The translations under genes were made by a program, and so were the position numbers. The notes below the pieces were generated by a model. It had not been told where the DNA came from. It searched no databases and saw only the letters and a list, made by a program, of their open reading frames with translations. From Solimonas sp. K1W22B-7 (GTDB lineage Bacteria > Pseudomonadota > Gammaproteobacteria > Nevskiales > Nevskiaceae), in the NCBI RefSeq assembly GCF_003428335.1, contig NZ_CP031704.1, forward strand, positions 3,658,001 through 3,722,000: 64,000 nucleotides of DNA, in the 5' to 3' direction. Every line of letters starts with the position of its first letter. The stretch's first letter is position 1. Shown here one piece after another: positions 8,711 to 17,235 of the stretch.

Positions 8711-9178
8711 ATGCTGCGCGCCATGAACCGCCCTGCCCTGGTCTTCACCGCCGCCGGCATCGCCGTGCTGGCCGCCCTGTTCCTGCTGCTGCGCCCCGAG
8801 CAGGCCCCGCCGTCCGTCGCTGAGGCCCCGGCCGTACCGGCAGCACCGCCCCCGGCCGAGTTCCCGGCCGGCCCCGATGCCCCCTCCGTGGTGCCGCTAC
8901 CGATGCCGGTGGCCATGACCGTGGAATGGACCGTGCGCGGCGGCAAGCGCGTGGATGGCCCGGCGCTGGTGGTGCTGAAGGCCGGCGACGAGGTGGAACT
9001 GCGCATCAACAGCGACCGCGACGACGAACTGCATCTGCACGGCTACGACCTGTCGATGCCGCTGCGGGCCGGCCAGACCGCGACGCTGCGCTTCCACGCC
9101 GAACACAGCGGCCGCTTCGACTGCGAGCTGCACCACAGCCACCTGGAACTGGCGACCCTGGAAGTGCGGCCCGAATAA
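8711..9178 (+). CDS. exported cupredoxin-like protein
   Basis: This 155-residue protein has one N-terminal hydrophobic segment (ALVFTAAGIAVLAALFLLL), a Pro/Ala-rich linker, and a C-terminal ~85-residue beta domain. The domain has HLHGYDL and FDCELHHSHLE, resembling the His and Cys-x4-His copper ligands of cupredoxin/EfeO-type domains. The usual axial Met is not evident, so copper binding is uncertain. The ATG at 8711 is chosen because GGAG lies 5 bp upstream; an ATG at 8723 is the alternative. It is divergent from the M19-like lipoprotein and likely faces the periplasm. Confidence 0.72.
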   Translation: MLRAMNRPALVFTAAGIAVLAALFLLLRPEQAPPSVAEAPAVPAAPPPAEFPAGPDAPSVVPLPMPVAMTVEWTVRGGKRVDGPALVVLKAGDEVELRINSDRDDELHLHGYDLSMPLRAGQTATLRFHAEHSGRFDCELHHSHLELATLEVRPE

Positions 9179-9226
9179 GGCCGCCAAGCCGGGCTAAAAT
9201 GCGCGACCTGACCCGCCGCGCTACCG

Positions 9227-9976
9227 ATGACCCGCCCCGTTCCCCTGCCGCCTGCCCCGCCCGACCTGACGGTCCTGCGGGAGCCGCTTGCGCGCGATGG
9301 CCATGTCTTCGTGCAGGGCGCGGCGATGCAACCCTTGCTGGACACTGTCGGGAGCCTGGCCGACTGGCCGCAGTTCGCCGCCAGCTGGGACGACCTGGCC
9401 CTGGACCCGCACATGGCCGATGGTGGCCGTTACCGGCGGCGGCGCCATGCGGTCTACGCTGCCCCGGCGACCGGCCCCATCGAGCGCCAGCCGCACCAGC
9501 CGCACTACCAGAGCCTGGACTACAACCGGCTCAACGGCGGCGTCGCCCGCTGGTTCGAACCGCTGCTGCCCCAGATCGGTGACGGCGCCAGCCTGCGCAC
9601 GCTGCTGGCATTCTGCCGCGACCTGTTCAGCGGGCTGTCGCCGGAGGTACGGCGCTGGCATGTCGAGGCGCACCAGTTCCGCATCGAGGCGCGCGCCGGC
9701 GAAGCCGGCCAGCCCACCCCCGAGGGTGTGCATCGCGACGGCGTCGACTGGGTGCTGGTGCTGCTGGTGCGGCGCCACAACATCGCCAGCGGCGTGACCA
9801 CGATCCATCGTCCGGACGGCAGCCCCCTGGGCAGCTTCGCGCTGACCGCGCCCTGCGACGCGACCCTGGTCGACGACAACCGGGTCTATCACGGCGTCAC
9901 TGCCGTGCAGCCGCTGGACCCGGCGCAGCCGGCGTATCGGGACGTGCTGGTGCTGACGTTCCGGCGCGAAGGCTGA
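9227..9976 (+). CDS. 2-oxoglutarate/Fe(II) dioxygenase family protein (PF10014-like)
   Basis: This 249-residue protein matches the family that includes bacterial L-isoleucine 4-dioxygenase. The metal-binding H-x-D is seen in VHRDGVDW, and the distal His in NRVYHGVT about 50 residues later; a C-terminal Arg (VLVLTFRREG) could bind 2-oxoglutarate. PHQPHYQSLDYNRLNGG in the middle is also typical. Expected reaction: hydroxylation of a small substrate, perhaps a free amino acid. It stands alone, 48 bp after the cupredoxin-like gene, and is followed by a REP doublet. Confidence 0.82.
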   Translation: MTRPVPLPPAPPDLTVLREPLARDGHVFVQGAAMQPLLDTVGSLADWPQFAASWDDLALDPHMADGGRYRRRRHAVYAAPATGPIERQPHQPHYQSLDYNRLNGGVARWFEPLLPQIGDGASLRTLLAFCRDLFSGLSPEVRRWHVEAHQFRIEARAGEAGQPTPEGVHRDGVDWVLVLLVRRHNIASGVTTIHRPDGSPLGSFALTAPCDATLVDDNRVYHGVTAVQPLDPAQPAYRDVLVLTFRREG

Positions 9977-9979
9977 ACC

Positions 9980-10104
9980 TTCTCCCTCTCCCGCTGGCGG
10001 GAGAGGGCTGGGGTGAGGGTGGAGCCTTCAAGCGGCGGCACCGTGCGTAACCGCCACCGCACCACCCTCACCCTGACCCTCTCCCGCCAGCGGGAGAGGG
10101 AAAC
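9980..10104. repeat. REP doublet (BIME-like)
   Basis: Two REP palindromes in inverted arrangement (about 9982-10020 and 10060-10101) flank a ~40-bp spacer with GGTGGAGCCTTCAAGCGG and ATGCGTAACCGCC-like sequence (here GTGCGTAACCGCC). The whole unit recurs at 31681-31804. It lies between two converging genes. Confidence 0.8.
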
Positions 10105-10124
10105 CGAAGCAAGCTTTCGCTGCG

Positions 10125-10745
10125 CTACATCGGCCGCAGCCGCCCCGCCACCAACTCCACCAGCAGCCCGCGCATCGCAGCGGCATCCAGCCCCAGCGCC
10201 TCCGCCTCATCCTCCGCCATCGCGTCCGCCGTGCGCTCCAGCGTGAACAGCAGCAGCGCGTCCTGTTCGCGCGTGCAGGGCGGATCGCCGGCGGTGACGC
10301 GCAGGCGCTGCAGCAGCGTGAACTGCCTCCGCCGCTGCCCGCGGTAGAACTCGCGCACTGCCGGATCGGCCACGGTGAGCATGCGCAGGCTGGCGCGCAG
10401 GCCGCTCCAGCGGCGGTGATGCGTCAGCAGCAGATCGACGATGCGCGCCGCGCGCACGGCGGCGCCACCCGAGAGGTCCAGCGCCGCGCTGACGTCCTCC
10501 CACTCGCGGTCCACCCACTCGGCGTAGACCGCCAGGAAGATTTCGCGCTTGTCGCGGAAGTGCTTGTAGAAGGTGCCCGGCGCATAGCCCGCGGCGCGGG
10601 CCAGGCGGTTGGAGTCCGTGCCCTCGTAGCCCTCGCGGTTGAACACCTCGGCGGCGGCGGCGACCAGGCGCCGGCGCGTGTCCTCCGGCGCGCCGCGGCG
10701 CGGGCGCGGTGCCGGCCGGGGCTTGCGCGCGGCAGCCGCGCTCAT
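10125..10745 (-). CDS. TetR family transcriptional regulator
   Basis: This 206-residue regulator has an N-terminal helix-turn-helix (EVFNREGYEGTDSNRLARAAG, then APGTFYKHFRDKREIF) at about residues 33-75 and a helical ligand domain behind it. Its start overlaps the stop of the upstream alpha/beta hydrolase (ATGA), so the two are one operon. A palindrome at 11566-11579 upstream of the hydrolase is its likely operator, which would make the operon autoregulated. Confidence 0.9.
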   Translation of the reverse strand: MSAAAARKPRPAPRPRRGAPEDTRRRLVAAAAEVFNREGYEGTDSNRLARAAGYAPGTFYKHFRDKREIFLAVYAEWVDREWEDVSAALDLSGGAAVRAARIVDLLLTHHRRWSGLRASLRMLTVADPAVREFYRGQRRRQFTLLQRLRVTAGDPPCTREQDALLLFTLERTADAMAEDEAEALGLDAAAMRGLLVELVAGRLRPM

Positions 10746-11542
10746 GCCGGCAGGCCGTCGAGGAAGGGCAGCAGCTCCTGCAGGAAGGCCGGCGGGTCCT
10801 CGGCAAAGGGCATGTGGCCGGTGTCGAACTCGACGTAGCGCGCACCGGCGATCGCCTCGCGGGCGCAGCGCCCCTCCACCTTGCTGCGCGACACCGGGTC
10901 ATGCCGGCCCCAGGCCAGCAGTGTCGGGCAGCGGATCGCACGGGCTTCCTGGCTGACGCTGCTGGCGTCCTCGGCAAAGCTGCGCCACAGCGCGGCATGC
11001 GCGGCCAGCGTCGCCGGCCGCGCATGGGTGGCCTCGAAGCGCTGCAGGATCTCGGCGGTGTGGGCATTGCGGCGGCGCAGGTAGGCACGGGCGAACCAGC
11101 GGCCGGTGTGGCGGCGCACCCATTCGCGGCCCTGCACGCGGCAGAAGGCGCGGGTCACCGCGTTCATCGGCGTGAACCCGCCGGAAGACACCAGCACCAG
11201 GCCGCGCACCCGCCCCGGCTGGCGCGCCGCCAGCCGCGCAGCGGCCATGCCGCCGACAGAGTTGCCGAGGAACACCGCGCGCTCCAGGCCCAGGGCCGCC
11301 ACGGCGTCCTCCAGCACCTCGCCGACCAGGCTGGCGCTGAGCGCCGAGGCCGGCTGTGGCGCCGGCGAGCCGCCGAAGCCGGGCCAGTCCAGCGCGATCA
11401 CGCGGTGGCGCTGCGCCAGCTGCGGCAGGATCGCGTCGAAGTCGCGGTGGTCATGGCCGGCCGAATGCAGCAGCACCAGCGGCGTGCCGCTGCCCTGCTC
11501 GGCATAGGCCAGCGGGCCTACGCGGGTCTGGACCTGTTTCAT
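10742..11542 (-). CDS. alpha/beta hydrolase
   Basis: This 266-residue hydrolase has the oxyanion HSAGHDHRDF near residue 26, the nucleophile elbow GNSVGG (Ser near 95), and the catalytic Asp (WGRHDPVS) and His (DTGHMPFAEDP) in order near the C-terminus. The N-terminus lacks a signal peptide. It is first in a two-gene operon with the TetR gene. Meta-cleavage-product hydrolases and simple esterases share this form; the substrate cannot be told. Confidence 0.88.
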   Translation of the reverse strand: MKQVQTRVGPLAYAEQGSGTPLVLLHSAGHDHRDFDAILPQLAQRHRVIALDWPGFGGSPAPQPASALSASLVGEVLEDAVAALGLERAVFLGNSVGGMAAARLAARQPGRVRGLVLVSSGGFTPMNAVTRAFCRVQGREWVRRHTGRWFARAYLRRRNAHTAEILQRFEATHARPATLAAHAALWRSFAEDASSVSQEARAIRCPTLLAWGRHDPVSRSKVEGRCAREAIAGARYVEFDTGHMPFAEDPPAFLQELLPFLDGLPA

Positions 11543-11565
11543 GCGATGCTCCCGGCTTTAAGTGT

Positions 11566-11579
11566 TAGTGATATTACTA
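11566..11579. promoter_or_regulatory. probable TetR operator
   Basis: TAGTGATATTACTA is an inverted repeat (TAGT-N-ATAT-N-ACTA) 24 bp upstream of the hydrolase/tetR operon start, in a short AT-rich stretch. Its position and symmetry suit autoregulation by the TetR protein at 10125-10745. Confidence 0.45.
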
Positions 11580-11609
11580 TCATTAATTATCCGGAACAGC
11601 AAACAGGCT

Positions 11610-11685
11610 CCCCGTGGGAGCGGCTTCAGCCGCGATCTTGGGAGGACGGTCGGCAACCATCGCGGCCGAAGCCGCTCCCACAGGG
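11610..11685. repeat. inverted-repeat element of the GTGGGAGCGGCTT type
   Basis: The arms CGTGGGAGCGGCTTCAGCCG and CGGCCGAAGCCGCTCCCACA face each other across about 22 bp. Repeats of this kind are dispersed in many gammaproteobacterial genomes. It sits between the hydrolase/tetR promoter region and the end of the SnoaL-like gene. Confidence 0.75.
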
Positions 11686-11704
11686 AAAACCGATCGACGC
11701 CCCC

Positions 11705-12205
11705 TCAGCCCGCCGCAGGCGGCGGCGCACCCGCGAACAGGGCCTGCAGGGCACCGTGGGTGTAGTCCAGCGCCAGGGTCGAGGTGGCGATGAACTTCGT
11801 GCTGCTGATCTTCCAGGCGCCGCCGTCCTTGCGGTATTCGTCCTCGTAGTAGCCGGCGAGCTGGGTCAGGCTCTTCGCCTGGGTGTTGACCAGGAAGTAA
11901 TGCAGGCTCCAGGTGCCGCGGGCGCGGCTGGCGTCCAGCACCTCGATCTGTGGGTTGGCGCCGTGGTGCATTTCCACCATGTGCGGATGGCAGCCGACCT
12001 CATTGAACAGCTTCACCAGCGCGTCGGCATTGTCGAAGGTGCCGACCACGCCGTAGTCGATGTGCAGCTTGCCGTCGACGAAGCAGCCGCGCATGGCGAC
12101 GGTGTCCTTGCGGTCGCAGGCGAACAGGTAGCGCGCCTTGAGCGTGCGGATGGCTTCGGCGTCTTCCAGCTTCTGCAGGCGGGCTTCGAGGGACTGGCTG
12201 TCCAT
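11705..12205 (-). CDS. SnoaL-like (NTF2-fold) protein
   Basis: This 166-residue protein has the start typical of SnoaL_4-type proteins (LEDAEAIRTLKARYLFACD), an MHHGANPQI segment, and a closing beta strand pattern (GGAWKISSTKF). The fold forms a cone-shaped pocket used by hydratases, isomerases and cyclases of steroid and aromatic pathways; many members are catalytic but uncharacterised. It appears to be a single-gene unit. A relative lies at 42594-43139. Confidence 0.78.
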   Translation of the reverse strand: MDSQSLEARLQKLEDAEAIRTLKARYLFACDRKDTVAMRGCFVDGKLHIDYGVVGTFDNADALVKLFNEVGCHPHMVEMHHGANPQIEVLDASRARGTWSLHYFLVNTQAKSLTQLAGYYEDEYRKDGGAWKISSTKFIATSTLALDYTHGALQALFAGAPPPAAG

Positions 12206-12320
12206 GGCGGTTCCTTGGGCGGAGTGATGCGGGCGAGTTCAACCCAGCCACAGGCTACCCGAATCCCCCATATGGCTGAGGCGCCGGCCCGCCCATGGCG
12301 GGCCGGACACCCGGACAGGC

Positions 12321-12770
12321 CTAATGCGTCCGCGGCAGGCTCTGCGAATGCAATCCGCTCTCCCGCGAAATATCGCTCAGGGCCGCGCCCAGGTTGGCGC
12401 GGTCGCGAGCCGCGCAGGCCAGGTCGGCCAAAGCCACGATACCGACCAGTCGTTTGTCGCGGTTGAGCACCGGCAGGCGGCGCACCTGGATGTCGCCCAT
12501 GTTGCGCACCACGTGCTCGGTATCCTCGTCCTCGTAGCAGTACTTCAGCTCGCGGCTCATGACCTCGCCGACCCGGGAATCCGGCCCCAGGCCCATGGCG
12601 ATGCCGCGGATTGCAATGTCGCGGTCGGTGATCATGCCGACCAGGCGGTCCTCGTCACGCACCGGCAGTGCGCCGGCGTCGATATCGCCCATCAGGGCCG
12701 CGGCGTCGCGCAGGCTCATGCCCGGCACGGCCACGCAGACATCCCGGCTCATACATTCGCTTACTTTCAT
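12321..12770 (-). CDS. CBS-domain pair protein
   Basis: This 149-residue protein consists of two CBS motifs. The first is about residues 5-60 (VSECMSRDV, then GALPVRDEDRLVGMITDRDIA) and the second about 72-125 (VGEVMSRELKYC, then RRLPVLNRDKRLVGIVALADLA). Such stand-alone pairs bind adenine nucleotides and act as stress or energy sensors. The ATG at 12770 is chosen because the conserved MKVSECMSRDV opening begins there and an AGGAAACC sequence precedes it. No partner gene is adjacent. Confidence 0.9.
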   Translation of the reverse strand: MKVSECMSRDVCVAVPGMSLRDAAALMGDIDAGALPVRDEDRLVGMITDRDIAIRGIAMGLGPDSRVGEVMSRELKYCYEDEDTEHVVRNMGDIQVRRLPVLNRDKRLVGIVALADLACAARDRANLGAALSDISRESGLHSQSLPRTH

Positions 12771-13106
12771 GGTTTCCTGCTCCGGCTTGGCGGACGATGG
12801 GTCGCTCCCCGGCGGCGACTGGACCCGTCCATGAACGGCCCCGCCGCCAAGGCGGCGGCGGGCAGTCTCCCTGCAGATAGGAACCACCGGCGGGGCAGAG
12901 AGTTCCCTGCGGGCCTACTCCAAACAGGGGAAGCCCCTCGATAGACTACCTACTAGTGTCCAGCCCAAAGTTCCGGTAACGGGGCGGCCCGTCGTTGCAC
13001 CGCGGGCTGCGGAAGGGCGGAACAAACAGTCGTCACCCCACTACAAACCGGCACCGTGTCCGGAGGGTGGAGGCGAGCGACACCCAGTCGGATGCGGGGA
13101 GACGGG

Positions 13107-14996
13107 ATGAAGAAGCTGAGGCAGGTGTTTTTCGCGCTGCTGGCCATTGCTGCCATCGGCGTGCTGGTGTTCCTGTTGCGCATGACGCAGAGCGTCGATG
13201 CCGACCTGCACCGGGCGCGCCTGGAGCGCATCCAGGTGGTCGGCAACCTCGACGTCCTGCTCAACCGCCAGTTCACCAGCTCGCGCGTGTCCTCGCTGGC
13301 CGACTCGGTCACCGACCGCTCCGGCACCACCGGCCAGCTCGACAATGCGCTGAACGCCCTGGACAAGGACGTCGGCTCCCTGCGCGGCCTGAGCCCCGAC
13401 ATCGACAAGGCCCTGGACGCCTTCCTCGACACCATCGAAAGCAAGTTCGAGCTGGCCTTCGACTCCGAAGCGCGCAACACCCTGCTGACGCAGCGCCTGA
13501 TCAACAGCATGGACGCGGTGCCGACCTACGGCGATTCCGTGACCACCAAGGCCCCCGCCGACAAGGCCGAGGAGGTCCGCAACCTGACGATGCAGATCAA
13601 GACCGAGATCGTGAACTTCGGCGTCACCCCGACCCCGCCGGCCGCTGCCGCCGGCAACATCCGCGCGCTGCTGGAGCAGCTCGTGGCGATGGCGCCGCCG
13701 ACCCCGCCGCCGGCGCCGGTGGCGGAAGGCGAGCCGCAGTTCGAGCCGGAAACGCCGCCGTTCACGCAGGCCGTGCAGGGCCTGCGCGACCGCTGCGAGG
13801 AAGTGATCGCCGACAAGACCGAGCTGGTGGCCAAGCTGCGCGACTTCCTCGACCGCCCCACCGGCCCGCAGCTGCAGGCGCTGGAACAGGCCTACCTGGC
13901 CTGGCATGAAGCCAAGGTCGCCATCGCCAACCAGTACCGTACCTACCTGGCCGGCTATGCCGCCGCGCTGCTGATGGTGCTGGCCCTGCTGGGTATCCGC
14001 CTGGCCCGCTCGTTCCGCGAAATCGACCGCGCCAACGCCAACCTGTCGCAGGCCAACGAAACCCTGGAAGAGCAGGTGGCGACGCGCACCAAGGACCTCA
14101 GCACCGCGCTGCAGGACCTGCGCGCCTCGCAGGCGCAGCTGGTCCAGTCCGAGAAGATGGCCTCGCTCGGTACGATGGTGGCCGGCGTGGCCCACGAGAT
14201 CAACACGCCGCTGGGCTATGCCCGCAGCAACACCGAGATCGTGCGCAACTCGCTGGGCGACCTGCGCGGCCTGATCACGGCGCAGGACAAGGCACTGACG
14301 CTGATGACCTCGCAGAACGCCAGCGACGAGGAAGTGGCCGGCGCCCTGGGCGAGGCCGAGTCGCTGCGCGCCACGCTCTCCCCCGCCGAGACCATGGACG
14401 ACCTGACCGAACTGCTCAAGGACACCGACTTCGGCCTGGTGCAGATCTCCGACCTGGTGTCCTCGCTGAAGGACTTCTCGCGTGTCGACCGCTCGCGCAA
14501 CGACCTGTTCGACATCAACAGCGGTATCGACTCGGCCCTGAAGATCGCCAACAACCTGCTGAAGAACCGCGTCGAGGTCGTGCGCCAGTTCGGCCCGTTG
14601 CCCAACGTGGAGTGCTCGCCCTCGCAGCTCAACCAGGTGTTCCTGAACCTGTTCACCAACGCCGCCCAGGCGATCGAGGGCGAGGGCAAGATCTATATCC
14701 ATACCACCGCCGAAAGCGATGGCGTGAACATCCGCATCCTCGACACCGGCTGCGGCATGAGCGAAGAAGTACGCGCACGTATCTTTGAACCGTTCTTCAC
14801 CACCAAGCCGGTCGGCAAGGGCACCGGCCTGGGCCTGTCCATCGTGTTCCGCATCATCGAGGAGCACGGCGGCCGCATCGACGTGCGTTCGACGGTGGGC
14901 AAGGGCAGTGAATTTGTAATCCGTTTGCCATTGAAACAGAAGCGTCATGGCGGCGACACTGCGTTCAGCGCGGCACCGGAACTCGCCGCTGCATAA
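13107..14996 (+). CDS. sensor histidine kinase
   Basis: This 629-residue membrane kinase has TM1 at about residues 7-25, a periplasmic helical region with a Pro-rich stretch near 197-220, TM2 at about 281-299, and a coiled coil (ANLSQANETLEEQVATR). The HisKA motif VAHEINTPLGY has His363. The C-terminal HATPase includes NLFTNAAQAIEG, DTGCGM and GKGTGLGLSI. Start at 13107 follows GGGGAGACGGG. It is 47 bp upstream of a double-receiver response regulator and probably phosphorylates it. A 336-bp gap before it (12771-13106) shows no other gene. Confidence 0.92.
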   Translation: MKKLRQVFFALLAIAAIGVLVFLLRMTQSVDADLHRARLERIQVVGNLDVLLNRQFTSSRVSSLADSVTDRSGTTGQLDNALNALDKDVGSLRGLSPDIDKALDAFLDTIESKFELAFDSEARNTLLTQRLINSMDAVPTYGDSVTTKAPADKAEEVRNLTMQIKTEIVNFGVTPTPPAAAAGNIRALLEQLVAMAPPTPPPAPVAEGEPQFEPETPPFTQAVQGLRDRCEEVIADKTELVAKLRDFLDRPTGPQLQALEQAYLAWHEAKVAIANQYRTYLAGYAAALLMVLALLGIRLARSFREIDRANANLSQANETLEEQVATRTKDLSTALQDLRASQAQLVQSEKMASLGTMVAGVAHEINTPLGYARSNTEIVRNSLGDLRGLITAQDKALTLMTSQNASDEEVAGALGEAESLRATLSPAETMDDLTELLKDTDFGLVQISDLVSSLKDFSRVDRSRNDLFDINSGIDSALKIANNLLKNRVEVVRQFGPLPNVECSPSQLNQVFLNLFTNAAQAIEGEGKIYIHTTAESDGVNIRILDTGCGMSEEVRARIFEPFFTTKPVGKGTGLGLSIVFRIIEEHGGRIDVRSTVGKGSEFVIRLPLKQKRHGGDTAFSAAPELAAA

Positions 14997-15043
14997 GTAG
15001 AGCCAGGGAATCGGCCTTTTTTTGGTTCAGGAGTCAGTTTTAA

Positions 15044-16000
15044 ATGGATGACGTCAATACCGCCCCCAGGGCCCGAGTCCTGTTCGTCGACGACGAGCCC
15101 CGGGTCCTGACAACGATGCGGATGCTGTTCCGGGCCCGCTACGAACTGTTCTTCGCCGAAAGCGGCCAGGCCGCCCTGGAGCTGCTCAAGAGCCAGCCGG
15201 TGGATGTGATCGTCAGCGACCAGCGCATGCCCGGCATGACCGGCATCGAGATGCTGCGCGCCGCGCGTGATCTCAATCCCAATGCGATGCGCATCCTGCT
15301 GACCGGCTACTCCGACCTCAACGCCATCATCGGCTCGATCAACGAAGGCGAGATCTTCCGCTTCGTCAACAAGCCGTGGATGAACGACGATCTCAGCACC
15401 ACGGTGGCCCGCGCCGTCGCCGCCGCCAAGGCCAGCATGGCTGCCGCCGCTGCGGCGGGGGTCGAGCCCGCGACCCCGGTCGTGCAGCCCGTGGCCGGCG
15501 CCGCCGGCGTGCTGGTGATGGACGACGATCCGCGCGTGCCACCGCAGATCCAGACCATCCTGGGCCCGACCTTCAAGGTCTACGGCGCCACCACGATGAA
15601 CGAAGCGGTGGAGCAGCTGGAGAAGAACCGGATCGGCGTGGTCATCTCCGACACGCGCGTGCAGGACCACCCGGTGGTGAGCCTGATCGGCACGCTCAAG
15701 CAGCACCACCCCGAACTGGTGTCGGTGATCCTCACCGACCGCGCCGATGCCGGCAGCGCGATCGAGCTGATCAACCAGGGCCAGATCTACCGCTTCATCA
15801 CCAAGCCGATCCACGACAGCCAGTGCAAGATCGCGGTGAACTCCGCCGTGAAGCAGCACCATCGCCTGGCGGCCAGCCCGGTGCTGCACCAGCGCTACGA
15901 AGTGGAAGCCCCCACCTCCCCGCCCCCGGTCGCCGTGGGTACGGGTCTGCTGGATCGGGTGAAGTCGCTGCGGAGCTGGGTGCGCAGGCTGGGCAGCTGA
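15044..16000 (+). CDS. response regulator with two receiver domains and no output domain
   Basis: This 318-residue protein has REC1 (residues ~10-128: VLFVDDEPR, phospho-acceptor Asp59 in VSDQRMPG, Lys in FVNKPW), an Ala/Pro linker, and REC2 (~155-270: VLVMDDDPR, Asp203 in ISDTRVQ, Lys in ITKPI). Both keep the acidic pocket, Asp and Lys. REC1 resembles the HupR/RpfG type. No DNA-binding or enzymatic domain follows, so it may signal by protein contact or act as a phosphate relay. It follows the kinase gene, and a strong terminator ends the unit. Confidence 0.9.
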   Translation: MDDVNTAPRARVLFVDDEPRVLTTMRMLFRARYELFFAESGQAALELLKSQPVDVIVSDQRMPGMTGIEMLRAARDLNPNAMRILLTGYSDLNAIIGSINEGEIFRFVNKPWMNDDLSTTVARAVAAAKASMAAAAAAGVEPATPVVQPVAGAAGVLVMDDDPRVPPQIQTILGPTFKVYGATTMNEAVEQLEKNRIGVVISDTRVQDHPVVSLIGTLKQHHPELVSVILTDRADAGSAIELINQGQIYRFITKPIHDSQCKIAVNSAVKQHHRLAASPVLHQRYEVEAPTSPPPVAVGTGLLDRVKSLRSWVRRLGS

Positions 16001-16020
16001 GGTTTTTGAGCTTCGAAAGA

Positions 16021-16053
16021 ACCTCTCGCCTGGGAACGGGCGAGAGGTTTTTG
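16021..16053 (+). terminator. rho-independent terminator of the kinase/regulator operon
   Basis: ACCTCTCGCC and GGCGAGAGGT form a perfect 10-bp stem with an 8-base loop, followed by a T run, 20 bp after the response regulator stop. Confidence 0.9.
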
Positions 16054-16074
16054 CTTTGACGCGACATCAAACGC

Positions 16075-16497
16075 CAGCACACTCCTATCCCGTTCCCTCT
16101 TCCGAAGTCTTGGTGAGCAAGGCGAATGCTTTTGATGTTCCGGGTTCCCTCGTAGCGGCGCCCGCGCAGGGGTCGGGCGCAGGGTCGAGCCGGACAGGAT
16201 GTCCGGCCGAGGACACGCAGGCCATGGATGGCCTGTGTGTCCGACCCGTCCGCGACCGACCACTGTGCGGGGCACCCCGCTTCAGCGGGGCGCCGATACA
16301 AGGGTACGTTTTCTTTTGGTTACTTTTCTTTGTCGTATAACAAAGAAAAGTGACTCGCCCTTGGGCGAAATAAACCTCCAGGGATCCGCGGCTCCTGACC
16401 GGCGTAGTCGCCGGCATCACCCGACGAACCTCAGGGAGTTTCACGTAGCACCACCCTCACCCCCGCCCTCTCCCGCCAGCGGGAGAGGGAGACAAGA
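16075..16497 (-). repeat. composite dispersed repeat, copy 2
   Basis: Read on the minus strand, this region repeats the copy at 5894-6290 block by block: REP palindrome (about 16466-16491), GGTGGTGCTACGTGAAACTC, TTATTTCGCC, the CTTTTCTTTG/CAAAGAAAAG hairpin, a GCCCCGC stem, ACACAGGCCATCCATGGCCT and CCGGACATCCTGTCCGG, ending near GACTTCGGAAGAGGG. It fills most of the 605-bp interval 16001-16605, which otherwise holds only two terminators and no gene. Confidence 0.8.
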
Positions 16498-16560
16498 GGG
16501 GAGTCCCTCGATACACCGCTACGCGGCGCTCGGGATGAACGGTTCGGTTGGCAGCCAACA

Positions 16561-16588
16561 AAAAGCCCCGCAGTGGCGGGGCTTTTTT
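16561..16588. terminator. bidirectional terminator
   Basis: AAAAGCCCCGC and GCGGGGCTTTT form an 11-bp stem with a 4-base loop. It has a T run on the plus strand and an A run on the other side, so it can stop transcription in both directions. It lies 18 bp beyond the cysC stop codon. Confidence 0.88.
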
Positions 16589-16605
16589 GATCACAGCGCT
16601 GGTGC

Positions 16606-17226
16606 TTACTTCTTCGGAACGATGCCCTTCTCTTCCAAATAGCTCAGCAGCGCTTCCACTTCCTGGTCCAGGCTCAGCTGGTCCGTGCGCAGGTGGATCT
16701 CGGCCTTTTCCGGCGCTTCATAGGGATCGTCGATGCCCGTGAAATTCTTGATCTCACCGGCGCGGGCCTTCTTGTAGAGGCCCTTGGGGTCGCGCTTCTC
16801 GGCCTCGGCCAGGGGGACGTCGATGTAGACCTCGATGAAGTCCAGGCCGTCCTTCTCGTGGGTCTCGCGGGCGATCTGGCGGTCGGCGCGGTAGGGGCTG
16901 ATGAAGCTCGACAGGGCGATCACGCCCACGTCCACGAACAGCTTGGCCACCTCGCCCACGCGACGGATGTTCTCGGTGCGCTCGGCGGCGGTGAAGCCCA
17001 GGTTCTTGTTGATGCCCAGGCGGATGTTGTCGCCGTCGAGGCGGTAGCAGAGCACGCCGCGCGCGGTCAGCGCGTTTTCCAGCGCCACGGCCACGGTGCT
17101 CTTGCCGCTGCCGGACAGGCCGGTGAACCACAGGGTGGCGCCCTTGTGGCCCAGCAGGCGGTTGCGGTCTTCGCGGGAAACCTGGCCGTGGTGCCAGTGG
17201 ACGTTGGTCGCTTTCTGCTCAGTCAT
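16606..17226 (-). CDS. cysC: adenylylsulfate (APS) kinase
   Basis: This 206-residue kinase makes PAPS from APS and ATP. It has the Walker [10 protein letters not shown] at residues 36-44, the substrate loop [17 protein letters not shown], the phosphoryl-acceptor-type motif [10 protein letters not shown] near 107-116, and [23 protein letters not shown], all diagnostic of CysC. Length is typical. It stands apart from sulfate-activation genes but only ~0.9 kb from a DUF1214/sulfotransferase operon that would consume PAPS; a TetR gene lies 9 bp upstream on the same strand and may be co-transcribed. Confidence 0.96.
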   Translation of the reverse strand: MTEQKATNVHWHHGQVSREDRNRLLGHKGATLWFTGLSGSGKSTVAVALENALTARGVLCYRLDGDNIRLGINKNLGFTAAERTENIRRVGEVAKLFVDVGVIALSSFISPYRADRQIARETHEKDGLDFIEVYIDVPLAEAEKRDPKGLYKKARAGEIKNFTGIDDPYEAPEKAEIHLRTDQLSLDQEVEALLSYLEEKGIVPKK

Positions 17227-17235
17227 GTTCGGTGT

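Noticed and set aside
6300-8726. An 808-codon plus-strand frame opposite the M19-like lipoprotein.
   Set aside because: It is a shadow of the lipoprotein codon bias and starts inside a repeat.
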